From the NCBI GenBank assembly GCA_030015575.1, contig CM057347.1:508837176-508901175 (forward strand): a stretch of 64,000 bases of DNA, written 5' to 3'. The position numbers and the translations under genes were made by a program. Shown in pieces: positions 36,482-47,076 of this stretch. The notes under the pieces are model-generated. The model saw only the letters and a list, made by a program, of their open reading frames with translations, made no database searches and had not been told where the DNA came from. The DNA comes from Agapanthus africanus (Eukaryota > Streptophyta > Magnoliopsida > Asparagales > Amaryllidaceae). Every line of letters begins with the position of its first letter. The stretch's first letter is position 1.

Positions 36482-36552
36482 GTCTGGTGGGATTCAAACA
36501 CAGGGACTACGTCACAGCAGTGCAAGGGCTTTACCAGTGAGCTACAAGTTGT
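36482..36552 (-). other. tRNA-like module in solo LTR copy 4
   Basis: On the minus strand TAGCTCACTGG (36544-36534) and TGTTTGAATCC (36500-36490), followed by ATTATTTTTTCTG. Spacing 44 bases. Confidence 0.6.
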
Positions 36553-36916
36553 TTCTTCATGTTATTTAATAAAATTAACTTATAACTCAATCTCAGACTT
36601 TATAACTCATTTCTGTACATTAAACTGGAAAATTCCGTACAGTAAATTCAGAGTCGTTACAAATATATTTAAGGATCATTAAATTTTGTTAAGATCCATC
36701 AATAGAGCGTATGGGCTCAGCTGCAAAGAAATTTCAGAGACTTACCCAATTTGGGCTCAGTCATGGGTTTTTCCCTCATTCAACAGTGCTAAGCACTTAG
36801 TTTTTTGACTATATATATAGTACTAAGTACTTTTGTTCTGCGCTCACATGTGTTTCACGTGAGCTCTCATTTATGGGCGCTCACGTGTCTTCCACGTGAG
36901 GCGCTGAATTCTTAAG

Positions 36917-38365
36917 TGTTGGGATCGAAATTTACACCCCAGTTGACTAAGTCAAAATCAAAGTCAACCCCAAGCCAAGTGGGCCCAAGCCCAGGTCAAG
37001 TGGGCTAATGCCCGGGTCGAACCCGAACACGAACACGAAGCGTCCGGCCTTCCGCCATGCCAAAATAAAAAATTTTGTAATGAATAATTTTGGTGTATTT
37101 CTTTTTTTATTTTTTTTAATTTTTTTTCGAATAAATGTAAGAAAAATGGGCATAAAGCCAATTTTTTGTAAAGCCCATGGCTTATGTGCAAAAAGAAATA
37201 GCATATGAGGCATGGGATGGGCAAAATGCCATTTTTTGTAAAGCCCAAGGGGCTATATATAAAGTGTATAGCCTATAAAGGCAAAGATAATGAAAATATC
37301 TCAACAACTTTTTTCTCTCTCCCAAAAAAAGAATCAAGATCTGTGATCTTCTCCTTGCTCAAGGTTCTAAACATTTTTCTTTCTTTTGAATTAAATCAAG
37401 AGTTTTACTCTTTCTTTCCTAAAACTAAATAGTTTTTCACCACAAAACCCACAAAGGGGAGCTCAGATCTTCCATTAGATCTCAAAAAGGGGAGGTTTTT
37501 AAGATCCCACCCTACTTGTTCTTCAAGAACCGGCCAACAAAGAGGAGGAAGAAGGAGACCCATCTCCGAAAATACCACTTTGGAAAACATCCAAGGCTCA
37601 AGAGAAGATCCCAGGCTTAGGAGAGAAGAACCTCTAAAGATTTTTAGGGAGTTCCAACTCCAAAACCCAAATCCTCAAAGCAGTTTAACTCCTAATCCAG
37701 ACCTTCAGGAGTTTAATTCCACTCAAAATCCTCTTTTGGGAGTTTAACTCCTATTTCTGGGGTATAAAAAACTCCTCCTTTCGCTAGCGCCCGAGCGTCC
37801 AGAGCGCTAGCGTCCAAGCACCCACGTGCCTGGCACGTGAGGCGCTAGTGCTCGAGCGCCCACGTGCCGGGCACGTAAGACGCTGGCGCCCGAGCGCCCA
37901 TAGCGCTGGCGCTCGAGCGCCCACGTGCCGGACACGTAAGGCGCTAGCGCTAGCGTCTAAGCGCCTAGCGCTAACCCAAGCGCCCAAGTGCTGGCGCTCA
38001 CGCGTCCTTTGGATTCCTTTTCCCCTTTCTTTTACATATACTCCACACTAAAAACACCTTCCTCGTTAGAAAAAAATTTCTAGCAGGGCCCCCGTAAAAA
38101 CTCTGCGGGGCCCCTGATATATCCAAAACCCCTTCAAAGCACAACACTGCACATTGAGTTCGCATGACTTATTTGACCCGTCAATCGGAGGTTCTCTTGC
38201 TCCAAAGGCGAGGGGTAATTAACGGCAACTTAGTCCGCGGCTGCCGGAGATTTGGATCCCCACAATCGATAAACCCCAGCCTGCTCTAGGCAGGAGGAAT
38301 CTGTAATGCGCCTGACAAGCGCGCGCGCATTCCCATCTCAATGGGGTGACGAAAAACACCCTACA
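36917..38365 (+). mobile_element. 5' LTR of the plus-strand Tat element
   Basis: Starts TGTTGGGATCG and ends CACCCTACA; the termini TGTTGGG/CCCTACA are inverted with one mismatch. 1,449 bases. A TATA box (CTATATATAAAG) lies at 37252-37263. The region 37790-38010 is a run of AGCGCTAGCG and CACGTGCCGGGCACGT palindromic words. The partner LTR is not in the window. Confidence 0.75.
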
Positions 38366-38370
38366 AATTC

Positions 38371-38389
38371 AGACACGCCCGGTGGGACC
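38371..38389 (+). promoter_or_regulatory. Primer-binding site of the plus-strand Tat element
   Basis: AGACACGCCCGGTGGGACC, five bases after the LTR end. It differs from the left element's site only in the first four bases (AGAC for TGGC), so it is probably a mutated copy of the same site. Confidence 0.65.
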
Positions 38390-38504
38390 TTTCTCTCCTC
38401 CCATATCTCGGGTCAAGCGTTCATGCAAACTCATTTAACATATATGCCGATGTTTGTACTGAAATAATGTTTTTTTTCCATGCAGCAATCAACTTTCAAC
38501 GACA

Positions 38505-41425
38505 ATGTCTCCTAAGATGGATCCATCTTCTGATGCGACCCCGATTCCGTACGTGGTCAAGATCAATACTCGTGTGGTTCTCCCTGCAAGCCTCAGTCGA
38601 CAGTGGGAGGAACTGCCCGCCAGTTTGGTTCCGTCATCATCTACCCTGCCGGAAGCGCTCATCTGGCAGAAATCCCGGCAAAACAGATGGCCAAGCCGGT
38701 CTCAAAGGGCAAGAGGCCGAATATTGTGATCGCTAAGGCACCACAACCGAAACTTAAGATAGTGCCTGAACGGATCTCTGGTGCTCCAGCCGGGGGAAAG
38801 GCTTCCGGTACAAAGGGCAACATCAAACGTTGCGGACGAGCTCAGGCGATGATTCCAACAAATGTACAATCAGGTGTATCTCCAAAGCCCTCTATCGCCC
38901 GGTCTACGGCGTCTTCCCGAAGAGCCGAAGTCTGTCAAGTGCTTAAAAGCAGAAAAGTTAAGGCAGAAGCGACTCAAGTATCGATCTAACAAGAGGGCCA
39001 GGACTCTGGCCAAGTGGAATCTTGTGAGGTTCCAAGAGCAGGGTTACTCCGCGACGACGGCTGAGTCGGTCGTAAAAATCAGCACATCCTTCGAACCTCT
39101 GAAGTGGGTTCAGAAAAATGCCATGACCGCCAGAATCAAGAAGACAATGGTCCGAACGTTGCTACAAAGAGACATGTCCCGGCCCCAACAGAAAAAGTAT
39201 GACACTGTCTCTTCAAGAGTCTACCGGCGCTCTGTGCCGCACGAAACAGCGGGGCAAAACCAAAAAGGAAGCGTCAGCACCATTCAAGAATCCGGCCAGG
39301 ACAACCGCCTTCAGTCGACTGGCCGTTACCAAAACAGGAGGGTCAAGACAGCGATCCGTGAAATCAGCTGCCGATAATAAAAAGACAGCTGGATATGTTA
39401 TCCATACGGTCTATATGGCGGGTGGACGCCCCAGCGACAACCTTCGCAGCAAAAGCAAGGATGGGGCCACCACATCCCAAGCCCAATCTGGCTTGAATGT
39501 GGTTTCTGCTTCCTAAGAACAGCCGCCTCCGCTGGATGGTGAAAACCCTTTCGAAGAGGATGATTGGCAGAAAGACCCCTCAGTCCATGTAGAGTCAAGC
39601 TTGGACAGCGAGGAAGAGCCGACTTTCCTCCCCAGGACCGCGGAGCAAGAGCTGCTTTAAGAGCTTCGAAAACAACTAAGGAGCAAAGATAAAGAGATGG
39701 CCAAGCTCTATTCGAAAATTGACGACTTAACGAACGTTGTGATGCATCTTACGGCTCAAATTGCTCGAGTGCCTCCCAATCAAGCACAAGTCGCTGCTCA
39801 TGATCCGGATGATGACAATCCGAACCGGCCGATGCCTGTACCTTTGGGTCTAAGATTGGTCGAGTCGCATGAAAGCCGGCCACATTCCGCTTCTGGGGAC
39901 GCCTTGGTTCCAAATAGCACTATCCCGCTAACACAAGATCGGATAATGGATTTGGTCACCAGCAAGGTTAAAACATTGGTGGCCGAAACTGAAGCTCGGA
40001 AAGAAATTAGCAGTAGTGGGCGGCCATATCCCGCACAGTACGATCTGATCGAGTTCCCAAACGACTACGTCACTCCTAAGTTCGGAAGATTTGATGGGAC
40101 GGGAAATGCAAATCAGCATGTCGCCCACTTTAAAGCATCGTGAGGAAATACAGGAGGCAATGACGCACTTCTTCTTCGCCAATTCGTCAACAGCCTGACC
40201 GGTGTCACCTTCGACTGGTACGCGAGTATACTAGATGGGTCCGTCATTACCTTTTCCCAAATGAAGTCTCTGTTTCGGCAAAGATTCATGAGTGTTAGTG
40301 ACAAAATCTCTATTGCTGACCATGTGAGGACCAAGCCGGGGAAGAATGAAAGCAACACGGACTTTATTGCCCGATGGCGTAATCTCACAGTCAAGTGCGA
40401 ACCGCCGCTGGAGCAGGACCAGTCCGTCATCCTTCTCATTGGGAACCTCAGCAATTGGATGGTCCCATTCTTGTGTACAGCATGCCTCAAGACGTTTCAA
40501 AAGCTAACCAAGAAAGTCCAAATGCTGGAACGCTCGAAGCAAGAGTCTACCCCGGACTCTCAGAGAGACAAGACTTGGAAAAGAAAGCGGGACGACAACC
40601 GTAGAAGCGGGAGTTCCAGCAGTACCAATGTCTTCAATGCGTCCGACAATGAAGACAAGCAAAGGGCAGGCGATTCCAAAACCAACCGGTCTCGAAAGCC
40701 ATTGCTGGGAGGAGATGTGCCTTCCCAAGAGGAGAAAAAGAACAAGGTTTACTCTTTCAGAAAGGACAAGGTCCGCAAGTTATTCAAAGATGCCTTGAAC
40801 AATGGTCTACAATTGCCGGAGTCGAAGAGACCCCACGAAGCAAAAATGACCGACAATCCCCTGTATTGCCCGTACCAACAGAGTAGCGAGCCATGCGATC
40901 GAGGATTGCTATATCTTTAAAGACTGTGTCGAGAAGCAGTACAAGGCTGGAGAGATCAAGCTGTCCAAAAGTGTGTTGGTGAACAATCAAGTTGTAACCA
41001 CCAACTTTATACAGACAGAAGCTGAAGCCTTCTGGGAGCAGACAGCCGAACCCGCTGCCCTGAGAATTGAAACGGACTCACCGCGGCCTCCGTGGAGTAC
41101 GTACATATCTAATAAGACGAAGAAGATGATAAAGCTACTTCGGAAGGAGCCCAGGACGGAATGGGAAGGGCAGAAGAAGCCTACCATTCCAGCTGCCAAT
41201 GCGGCTCCATCAGGCTCAAAATCTAAAAAGCTCAAAAAGAAGAAAAGTGCAGCCCGACGCGAAAAAGAGTTTGCAGGGAGATCGACCATTAAAAAATATA
41301 TCGATTCCCTTGAAGACTATGAGCAGAAGGAAAGAACTCTGATTCAATTGAAGGAGTTCCTCCCTATAGAAGCGGCTGAAATTCTGGAGGAGTTAGAGGA
41401 AGATTCAATGAAGAGATCCCTATAG
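38505..41425 (+). pseudogene. gag polyprotein region of the plus-strand Tat element
   Basis: Starts MSPKMDPSSDATPIPYVV after a likely leader intron (acceptor CCATGCAG at 38478-38485). The reading moves between frames at about 38600-38700, 38990, 39500 and 40140. The capsid-like core is recognisable at 40020-40500: KFGRFDGTGNANQHVAHF, then FDWYASIL and DFIARWRNL. Near 40860 a CCHC-like knuckle survives only as YCPY followed after a frameshift by SHAIEDCYIFKDCVEKQ; the first His is replaced by Gln. The C-terminal part is rich in Lys and Glu. Stops and frameshifts show it is not translated as one protein. Confidence 0.8.
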
Positions 41426-41814
41426 TGACCTGCTACGCCATCCATCTTGGCAGCGACTCTGAGGAGGAGCTCTGTTTTCCCGAAGAGGACGAGGAGCTCG
41501 CCACAAGGGACAACAAAATCCAGCTCAGAAGCGACAGGGCTCTGCCGCCAAATCAGGGCAACGCCCCAAAAGGGAAGGAAAAACAAGTCGCTAATGAAGA
41601 AGATGGCAGAGAACTTGCTCATGAAGATTCGAGTCCTTCCCCAGTAGACTACAATGTGTCGGCTCATCTCCGGAAGCTTCCGTTTCTCCTGAGCATCTAC
41701 AATGCCTTGGTCCTATCTAAAGAGCTTAGAGATATGCTCATCCACGCTCTACAAAACCCTGAGCGGTATCAGGCTCGCCTTGCGGAAATCAATATGAAAT
41801 AATCCCAGTACGCT

Positions 41815-42206
41815 CTGCATGCCGCCACAGTCACGTTTAAGGATGAAGACTTGCTGCTGGAAACGGCTGAGCATAATCGGCCGCTTTACGTGACCGGGTA
41901 CAGCGACGGAGATTGTATTAATCGCATATTGATTGATCCGGGGTCCTCAGTGAACATCATGAACTTGTGGACTCTGAAGAGTTTGTCAATGGACGCCCGA
42001 CACTGTCAAGGGAAAGGATTGTTATTCAAGGCTTCAATTAAAACTGCCAGCAAGTTCTGGGGTCTATAGCTTTGCCAATCAAATTTAGGGATCTGCAAAC
42101 TGAAGCTAAGATAAACGTGATCGACGCCGACACGTCTTATAAAATTCTCTTGAGACGGCCGTGGCTCCACGATTACGGCATCGTTCCGTTAACTCTCCAT
42201 CAATGC
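41815..42206 (+). pseudogene. Aspartic protease region of the plus-strand Tat element
   Basis: RILIDPGSSVNIM contains the retropepsin-like active-site motif (D-P/T-G-S-S). It is followed after a stop at 42067-42069 by YKILLRRPWLHDYGIVPLTL, the usual second conserved block of plant Ty3/gypsy proteases. The stop between the two halves breaks the domain. Confidence 0.85.
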
Positions 42207-43238
42207 ATGAAGTATACTAAAAATGGCGAAGAAAGACGCATTAACGGAGACATCCAGCCATTCGGTGTGCATGAAGTCCGATATGAAGATTCTCGGTACT
42301 TTATGAACCTCCCAAGTGCTGAGCTACAGCTGACCAAAGACAGAACAGCCCCGAAACTCAAAAGCAATTCTGAGCTGGCTGTCACTTTCAAAAGCAGAAA
42401 CCCCCATATGCGTCCGTGTTTCGGTAGTGACACTGATGAGTCTGACGCTGGAAGTCCGTCCCTCCGTAAGACTCGCCCTCATTTCGGTAGCGATACGGAC
42501 GAATCTGATACTGAAGTCCCATCCGACAACAAAATCCGCCCTCATTTAGGCAGTGACACTGAAGAATCAGAAGAAGAGGATCCGCCTTGCAACAGCTGTG
42601 CGAATCGGGCTATCGTGCGAACAACGAAGCTCAGAGAGACCTTCGAAGTTGCAGAAGGGTCCTTAGACATCACAAGGGTGCCGGAGCGGATGTGTAAAGA
42701 GCTCGATGCATTGTCAGTCTCCACCGTAGACCAGCTGAAAACTTTCTACGTTCCCGGAAGGAAAAGTGGACAGAAGGGCATCCTGTTTTATGGGTCAAAT
42801 TCTGTTGTACACCCGGATGATTTGTCTGTCGCGTACCTTCCCTATGAGAGAGGCATAAGAGCCATCCTCAATCCCAGATATTATGCGCTCGAGATGCGGG
42901 AATATTTCAAAAGGTGCGGATGCCAGTTATATCAAACGAAGTCCGAAGCGAAGTTTTATGAAGGGCTATGGCATCCGCCTCAGGTCCGAGCACTCATCGA
43001 TGGATGGATTCTAGATAGACGCGGCATAGGTTTCATCCAGCCTGATTTTAAGGAATGCTACATGATCCGTATTGGGGAAGCCAGCGAAAAGTCAAATGAT
43101 GAAGACGAGCTAGTCGAGCCAGAAGAAGCTCCTCAAGAGCTCGAAGATGGCGGACAAGCAACCTTCGATGAGCTAACCGAGATCGATTTGGGAACGCTTG
43201 ATAATCCAAGGCCAACCTACATCAGCTCACTCTTGTAA
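42207..43238 (+). pseudogene. Protease-RT linker of the plus-strand Tat element
   Basis: Open for about 340 codons. It carries three tandem copies of an acidic unit with FGSDTDESD (residues encoded at about 42412-42575, period 69 bases), then LKTFYVPGRKSGQKGILFYG, then an acidic stretch up to PRPTYISSLL. The TFYVP and ELEDG blocks recur in the minus-strand element, so this linker is a conserved part of the family even though its function is unknown. Confidence 0.7.
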
Positions 43239-43244
43239 GAGAAA

Positions 43245-45270
43245 ATGAAAGAACAGATAATTGCCCTACTGCATGAGTTCACCGACTGCTTCGCGTGGAC
43301 GTATAAAGAAATACCTGGCTTCTCCCCTGAAGTGGCCGTACATAAGCTGGCTATATCTCTTGATACTAAGCCAATCAAACAAGCTCCCCGAAGAATGAGA
43401 AGGGAGCTAGAAGAAAAGGTCATCGAGGAAACTAAGAAACTTATCGATGCTGGCTTCATCAGAGAAGAGAAATATGCGGACTGGATCGCATGCATAGTCC
43501 CAATGAAGAAGAAAAATGGGCAGATCTGAGTTTGTGTCGATTTCAGAGACCTCAACAAGCCATACCCTAAAGACGACTTCCCGCTACCAGTCATGGAAAT
43601 GATGGTCGATGACACCTAAAATTACGAGTTGTTCACCTTTATGGATGGCTCGTCTGGATATAATCAGATCAAGATGTCGCCTGAGGATGAGAAACACACA
43701 GCATTTCAAACCCGATCGGAATATACTACTACTAGGTGATATCGTTCGGACTGAAGAATGCGGATGCTACATACCAAAGGGCAATGACCAATATATTTGA
43801 TGACCTAATCCATAAAGTCGTCGAATGCTATGTTGATGATCTGGTCGTCAAGACTAAAGCCAAGGCCGATCACATCCAAGATCTTAGGATCGTTCTCACG
43901 AGACTGAGAGAATACGATCTGAAGATGAATCCTCTAAAGTGCGCTTTTGGCGTGTCATCGGGAAAATTCCTGGGCTTCATAGTCCGACATCGTGGGATCG
44001 AAGTTGACCCATCAAAGATAAATGCCATCATGGAGATGCCCCCTCCAAAGAGTCTGACGCAGCTAAGATCTTTTCAAGGAAAGCTTGCTTATATACGAAG
44101 GTTTATCTCAAATTTATCGGGGAGATGTAGGCCCTTCTCAAAGCTCATGAAGAAAGGAGCTCCTTTTTCCTGGGATGCTGAATGTCAAGAAGCATTCGAA
44201 AGCATCAAACAGTACTTGTTGCACCCTCCAGTGCTAGCCGCTCCCATTCCAAATAAACCATTGATTCTCTACACTGTCGCGCTAGATGAATCACTCGGTA
44301 CGCTCCTTGCCCAGAACAATGAGAAGGGAAAAGAAAATGCCCTATACTACCTCAGTTGAACTCTAGTCGGGGTGGAACACAACTATTCCCCGATCGAAAA
44401 GCTATGCATAGCTCTGATGTTTGCTGTAAAGAAGCTGAGGCACTATCTACTCGCTCATCGGGTTATGCTGATCTCTAAGGTCGACCCGCTCAAACACTTA
44501 ATGACCAAAGCAAGCCTAGCCGGTAGAATGTTAAGATGGGCTGTCATACTACTTGAATTTGATATAGTTTATACTCCTCAGAAACCAGTAAAAGGGCAAG
44601 CTCTTGCAGAGTTCCTTGCTGCTCATCCCGTATCAGAGGGGTCATCGCTCAATTGCGAGTTACCCGACAAACAAGTGCTGCACCTCGAGGAAGGTGAGCC
44701 ATGTTGGGAGCTCTACTTCGATGGAGCCTCATCAATTAGGACCTTCGGCAAATCAAGCATCTCGCAGATAAAAGCAAGGATAGGATTGGTGTTCATCACG
44801 CCATCAATGGGAACCCTACGATGTTCTTTTGCTCTCACCGAGCCTCACACAAACAATGAGGCTGAGTATGAAGCTCTGATAGCTGGTTTGGAGCTCGCCA
44901 TAGAAATGGAAATCCTTTGGCTACGAGTCTACGGTGATTCCCAGCTTGTCATCAACCAGTAAGCGGCGACTATAAGATATACAAACCTGAGTTAGCTCGA
45001 TATAGAAGCCGAGTGGTGGAACTCATGAAACGGTTCACTCACATTGAACTAATGAGAGTCCCTTGAGCGTTGAGCGGAAAAGCCGACATACTCGCTCGCC
45101 TAGCTAAAGAGCTAGCTGATCCTGACATGGACGAAATTCTAATCACAGTCAGAAGCCGGCAAATTCTGCCTCCAGTCTCTTTGCGTGAAGAAGAAAGCGT
45201 AGAACAAGAGAACAATCCTGCCGAAGAAGCTTCGATCATCCAAGATGAGCCTGATTGGAGGGAACCCTTC
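43245..45270 (+). pseudogene. Reverse transcriptase and RNase H of the plus-strand Tat element
   Basis: RT begins at CFAWTYKEIPG; KPIKQAPRRMR, VCVDFRDLNKPYPKDDFPLP, FMDGSSGYNQI and YVDDLVVK (the catalytic Asp pair) are all visible. A stop at 43527, one at 43617 and a frameshift near 43730 break it. A first RNase H follows (PLILYTVALDESLG...), then a second, archaeal-type RNase H with LYFDGASS, NNEAEYEALIAGLE and VYGDSQLV, which is a Tat-clade hallmark. Stops lie at 44357 and 44960. The last readable residues are RNase H-integrase spacer; at 45271 the sequence changes to a Tat LTR. Confidence 0.9.
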
Positions 45271-45821
45271 TGTTCCCCTCCGAAAGACGCGCAAGACAGA
45301 CGTCTTGCCTGAAATTCGGGACAGATGCTAATTGGTGTTATCCGTCCACCTCTCCGAAGATGCCAAGTTGATTTATGGCACCATGTATCGAAGGTTTAAA
45401 CGGATGCGGCCGATGTAGCAGACTTCGTCAGATTCCCCCTCGCTTGAGGGGGTTTTTGATTGTGGGGACGGTCTTCCCTGCAGGCGCAAGCCCCTGCAGT
45501 TAATTACGCTACCGCATCGCGGTAACCACTTTCTCCTTCTCCAAATGGTCACTTCGTGTCGTGGGTGTTTGTTTTGTTTGTGGTTGCCCGTGGATTGTAT
45601 ACGGAGACTAATTTATATTGTCACCCTAGGACGTGGGTTAGTCCAAATCCGTATTTTCTTAGATTTGGGTTTTGGTTTGGGTTTAAGGATACGTTAGTCT
45701 CATTTGAGACTAAGATCAACTTAAACGTATGTTAAGGATACGTTATTCTAATTTTAGACCAAGATCAACTTAACAGGATCATTTAGATCCAACAAAAGAG
45801 CATTTGGGATCTATTGTTTAG

Positions 45822-46165
45822 TTTAGGGACATTGCGGTCGATTAGTTTAAGGACATTACGGTCCATCGTTAGTTTAAGGACATCTCGGTCCAATGTTAGT
45901 TTAAAGACATCATGGTCGAGGTTAAAGACATCATAGTCCATGATTTTAAAGACCTCACAGTCAAATGTTAGTTTAAAGACATCACGGTCGAGGTTAAGGA
46001 CATCACAGTCCGTGAGTTTAAAGACCATGAGTTTTAAGACCTCACAGTCAAGGTTAAGGACATCATAGTACATGGGTTTTAAGACCTCATAGTCAAGGTT
46101 AAGGACATCATGGTCCGTGGGTTTTAAGACCTCACAGTCAAGGTTAAGGACATCATAGTCCGTGA
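45822..46165. repeat. Minisatellite of TTTAAGGACATCA..GTCC units
   Basis: About a dozen imperfect units such as AGTTTAAGGACATCACGGTC, longer than the equivalent array in copy A. Confidence 0.8.
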
Positions 46166-46598
46166 AATGTGTGGTCGTCGGGACCCATCACCTCTCTGAA
46201 GACGTTGACGGATTACAACGATAAATATCAGAGGAGTGAAGAGATGTACCCTCGAACCAAAGTGGATTAAGTGTTCTTTAGTCCAATTTGGAACTAAGAT
46301 CAATTAATTAGATTATGAGCACATTGGCTCAGTTAAGCCTGAATTGAGGACTTATGGCCAGCTTGGGCTAAGTCCAATTAGATTTGGAGTGTTGGCCCTT
46401 TATTGTACCATTTAGACATTTGTCTGGGTTTAGGCCCTCATCATTTAGCAGTGCTTAAACAAGAGTTTGAGGATTTTGGTAACATTTTTTATCTCTGACT
46501 GAGCATTAAACATTGTAGCTCTAAATTTTACTCAATTTTGAGATTCAGTTGAAGGGGAGACTTTTGCCTCTGGAAGATTAACCAATTTGGCTAAGAAT

Positions 46599-46816
46599 AG
46601 TGTTAAACACTAGAGAACAACAGTGTTAAACACTGGAAATAAAACTCTCAAATTAGTGTTAAACACTAGAAGACAACAGTGTTAAACACTGAAAATAAAA
46701 CTCTCAAATTAGTGTTAAACACTAGAGAGAAAGGGGTCACGTGGGGACACGTGAAGACACCAAAAAGGTGGGGCCAGATCCCCTTTACTTTGTTCTGCAG
46801 ATAAGTGTTAAACACT
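46599..46816. repeat. Repeated palindrome AGTGTTAAACACT
   Basis: The 13-base odd palindrome AGTGTTAAACACT occurs six times (for example 46599-46611, 46622-46634, 46655-46667, 46804-46816), separated by unrelated spacers with AACAACAGTG and AAAACTCTCAA. Confidence 0.85.
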
Positions 46817-47076
46817 TTTGATTTTTTGGCCATCACGTGTTGGCACGTGATGGAGATTTGTTCGTTGGTTACTGAAGCGTTTATTAGTGGTCACGTGGTA
46901 ACATGTGAGAGCGCCCAAAGCCATCATTTTCTTTGCTTTTATTCTTTTTGTTTTGATGGTCACGTGGGGGCACGTGAGGCATTGCCTCAAAGCTCTTTCC
47001 TTCTCATTTTGGAAGATCTTTCCAGGGGTCAGTAGGGCCACGTGACCTTAGTCTTTTGCATGTATGGAGATCTTTC

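Larger units (their letters stand above)
30603..36661 (-). mobile_element. Solo LTR (family S, copy 4), reversed and containing copy 3
   Basis: Begins TGTCACGCCCTGC and ends AGAGTCGTTACA on the plus strand. AATAT flanks both ends perfectly (30598-30602, 36662-36666). Without copy 3 and its target duplication the LTR is 2,823 bases, the same size as the other family S copies, but in reverse orientation. Contains (AT)n at 30695-30729. Confidence 0.92.
30026..36916 (-). mobile_element. Tat LTR (copy B), interrupted by two further insertions
   Basis: 30026-30602 aligns with copies A and C starting at TGTTTACCGCCGAAG, and 36667-36916 continues the same LTR (palindromes AGTGCTAAGCACT and AGTACTAAGTACT, then CACGTGAG words). 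Between them lies a family S solo LTR. At 36917 the plus-strand Tat element begins. The LTR end at TGTTTACC corresponds to the end that joins gag in copy A, so copy B belongs to a minus-strand element and by position is its 3' LTR; its body should lie to the right of the window. Confidence 0.65.
36917..45270 (+). mobile_element. Plus-strand Ty3/gypsy Tat-clade element, degenerate, interrupted in pol
   Basis: 5' LTR 36917-38365, primer site 38371-38389, gag from 38505, protease near 41815-42200, linker, reverse transcriptase from 43245 and two RNase H regions to 45060. The coding order and the second, LYFDGASS-type RNase H mark the Tat clade. Many stops and frameshifts are visible. Reading ends at 45270, exactly where a minus-strand Tat LTR begins, so integrase and the 3' LTR should lie beyond the window. 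Confidence 0.85.

Noticed and set aside
30026-38365. One long 5' LTR of the plus-strand element starting at 30026
   Set aside because: Copy A shows that the TGTT..CCGAAG end is the gag-side end of a minus-strand LTR, and a separate LTR with TGTTGGG...CCCTACA ends sits at 36917-38365.
36917-45270. A naturally integrase-less, non-autonomous Tat element
   Set aside because: The break coincides exactly with the end of another LTR (TGTTCCCC at 45271), so integrase is more simply displaced to the right than missing.
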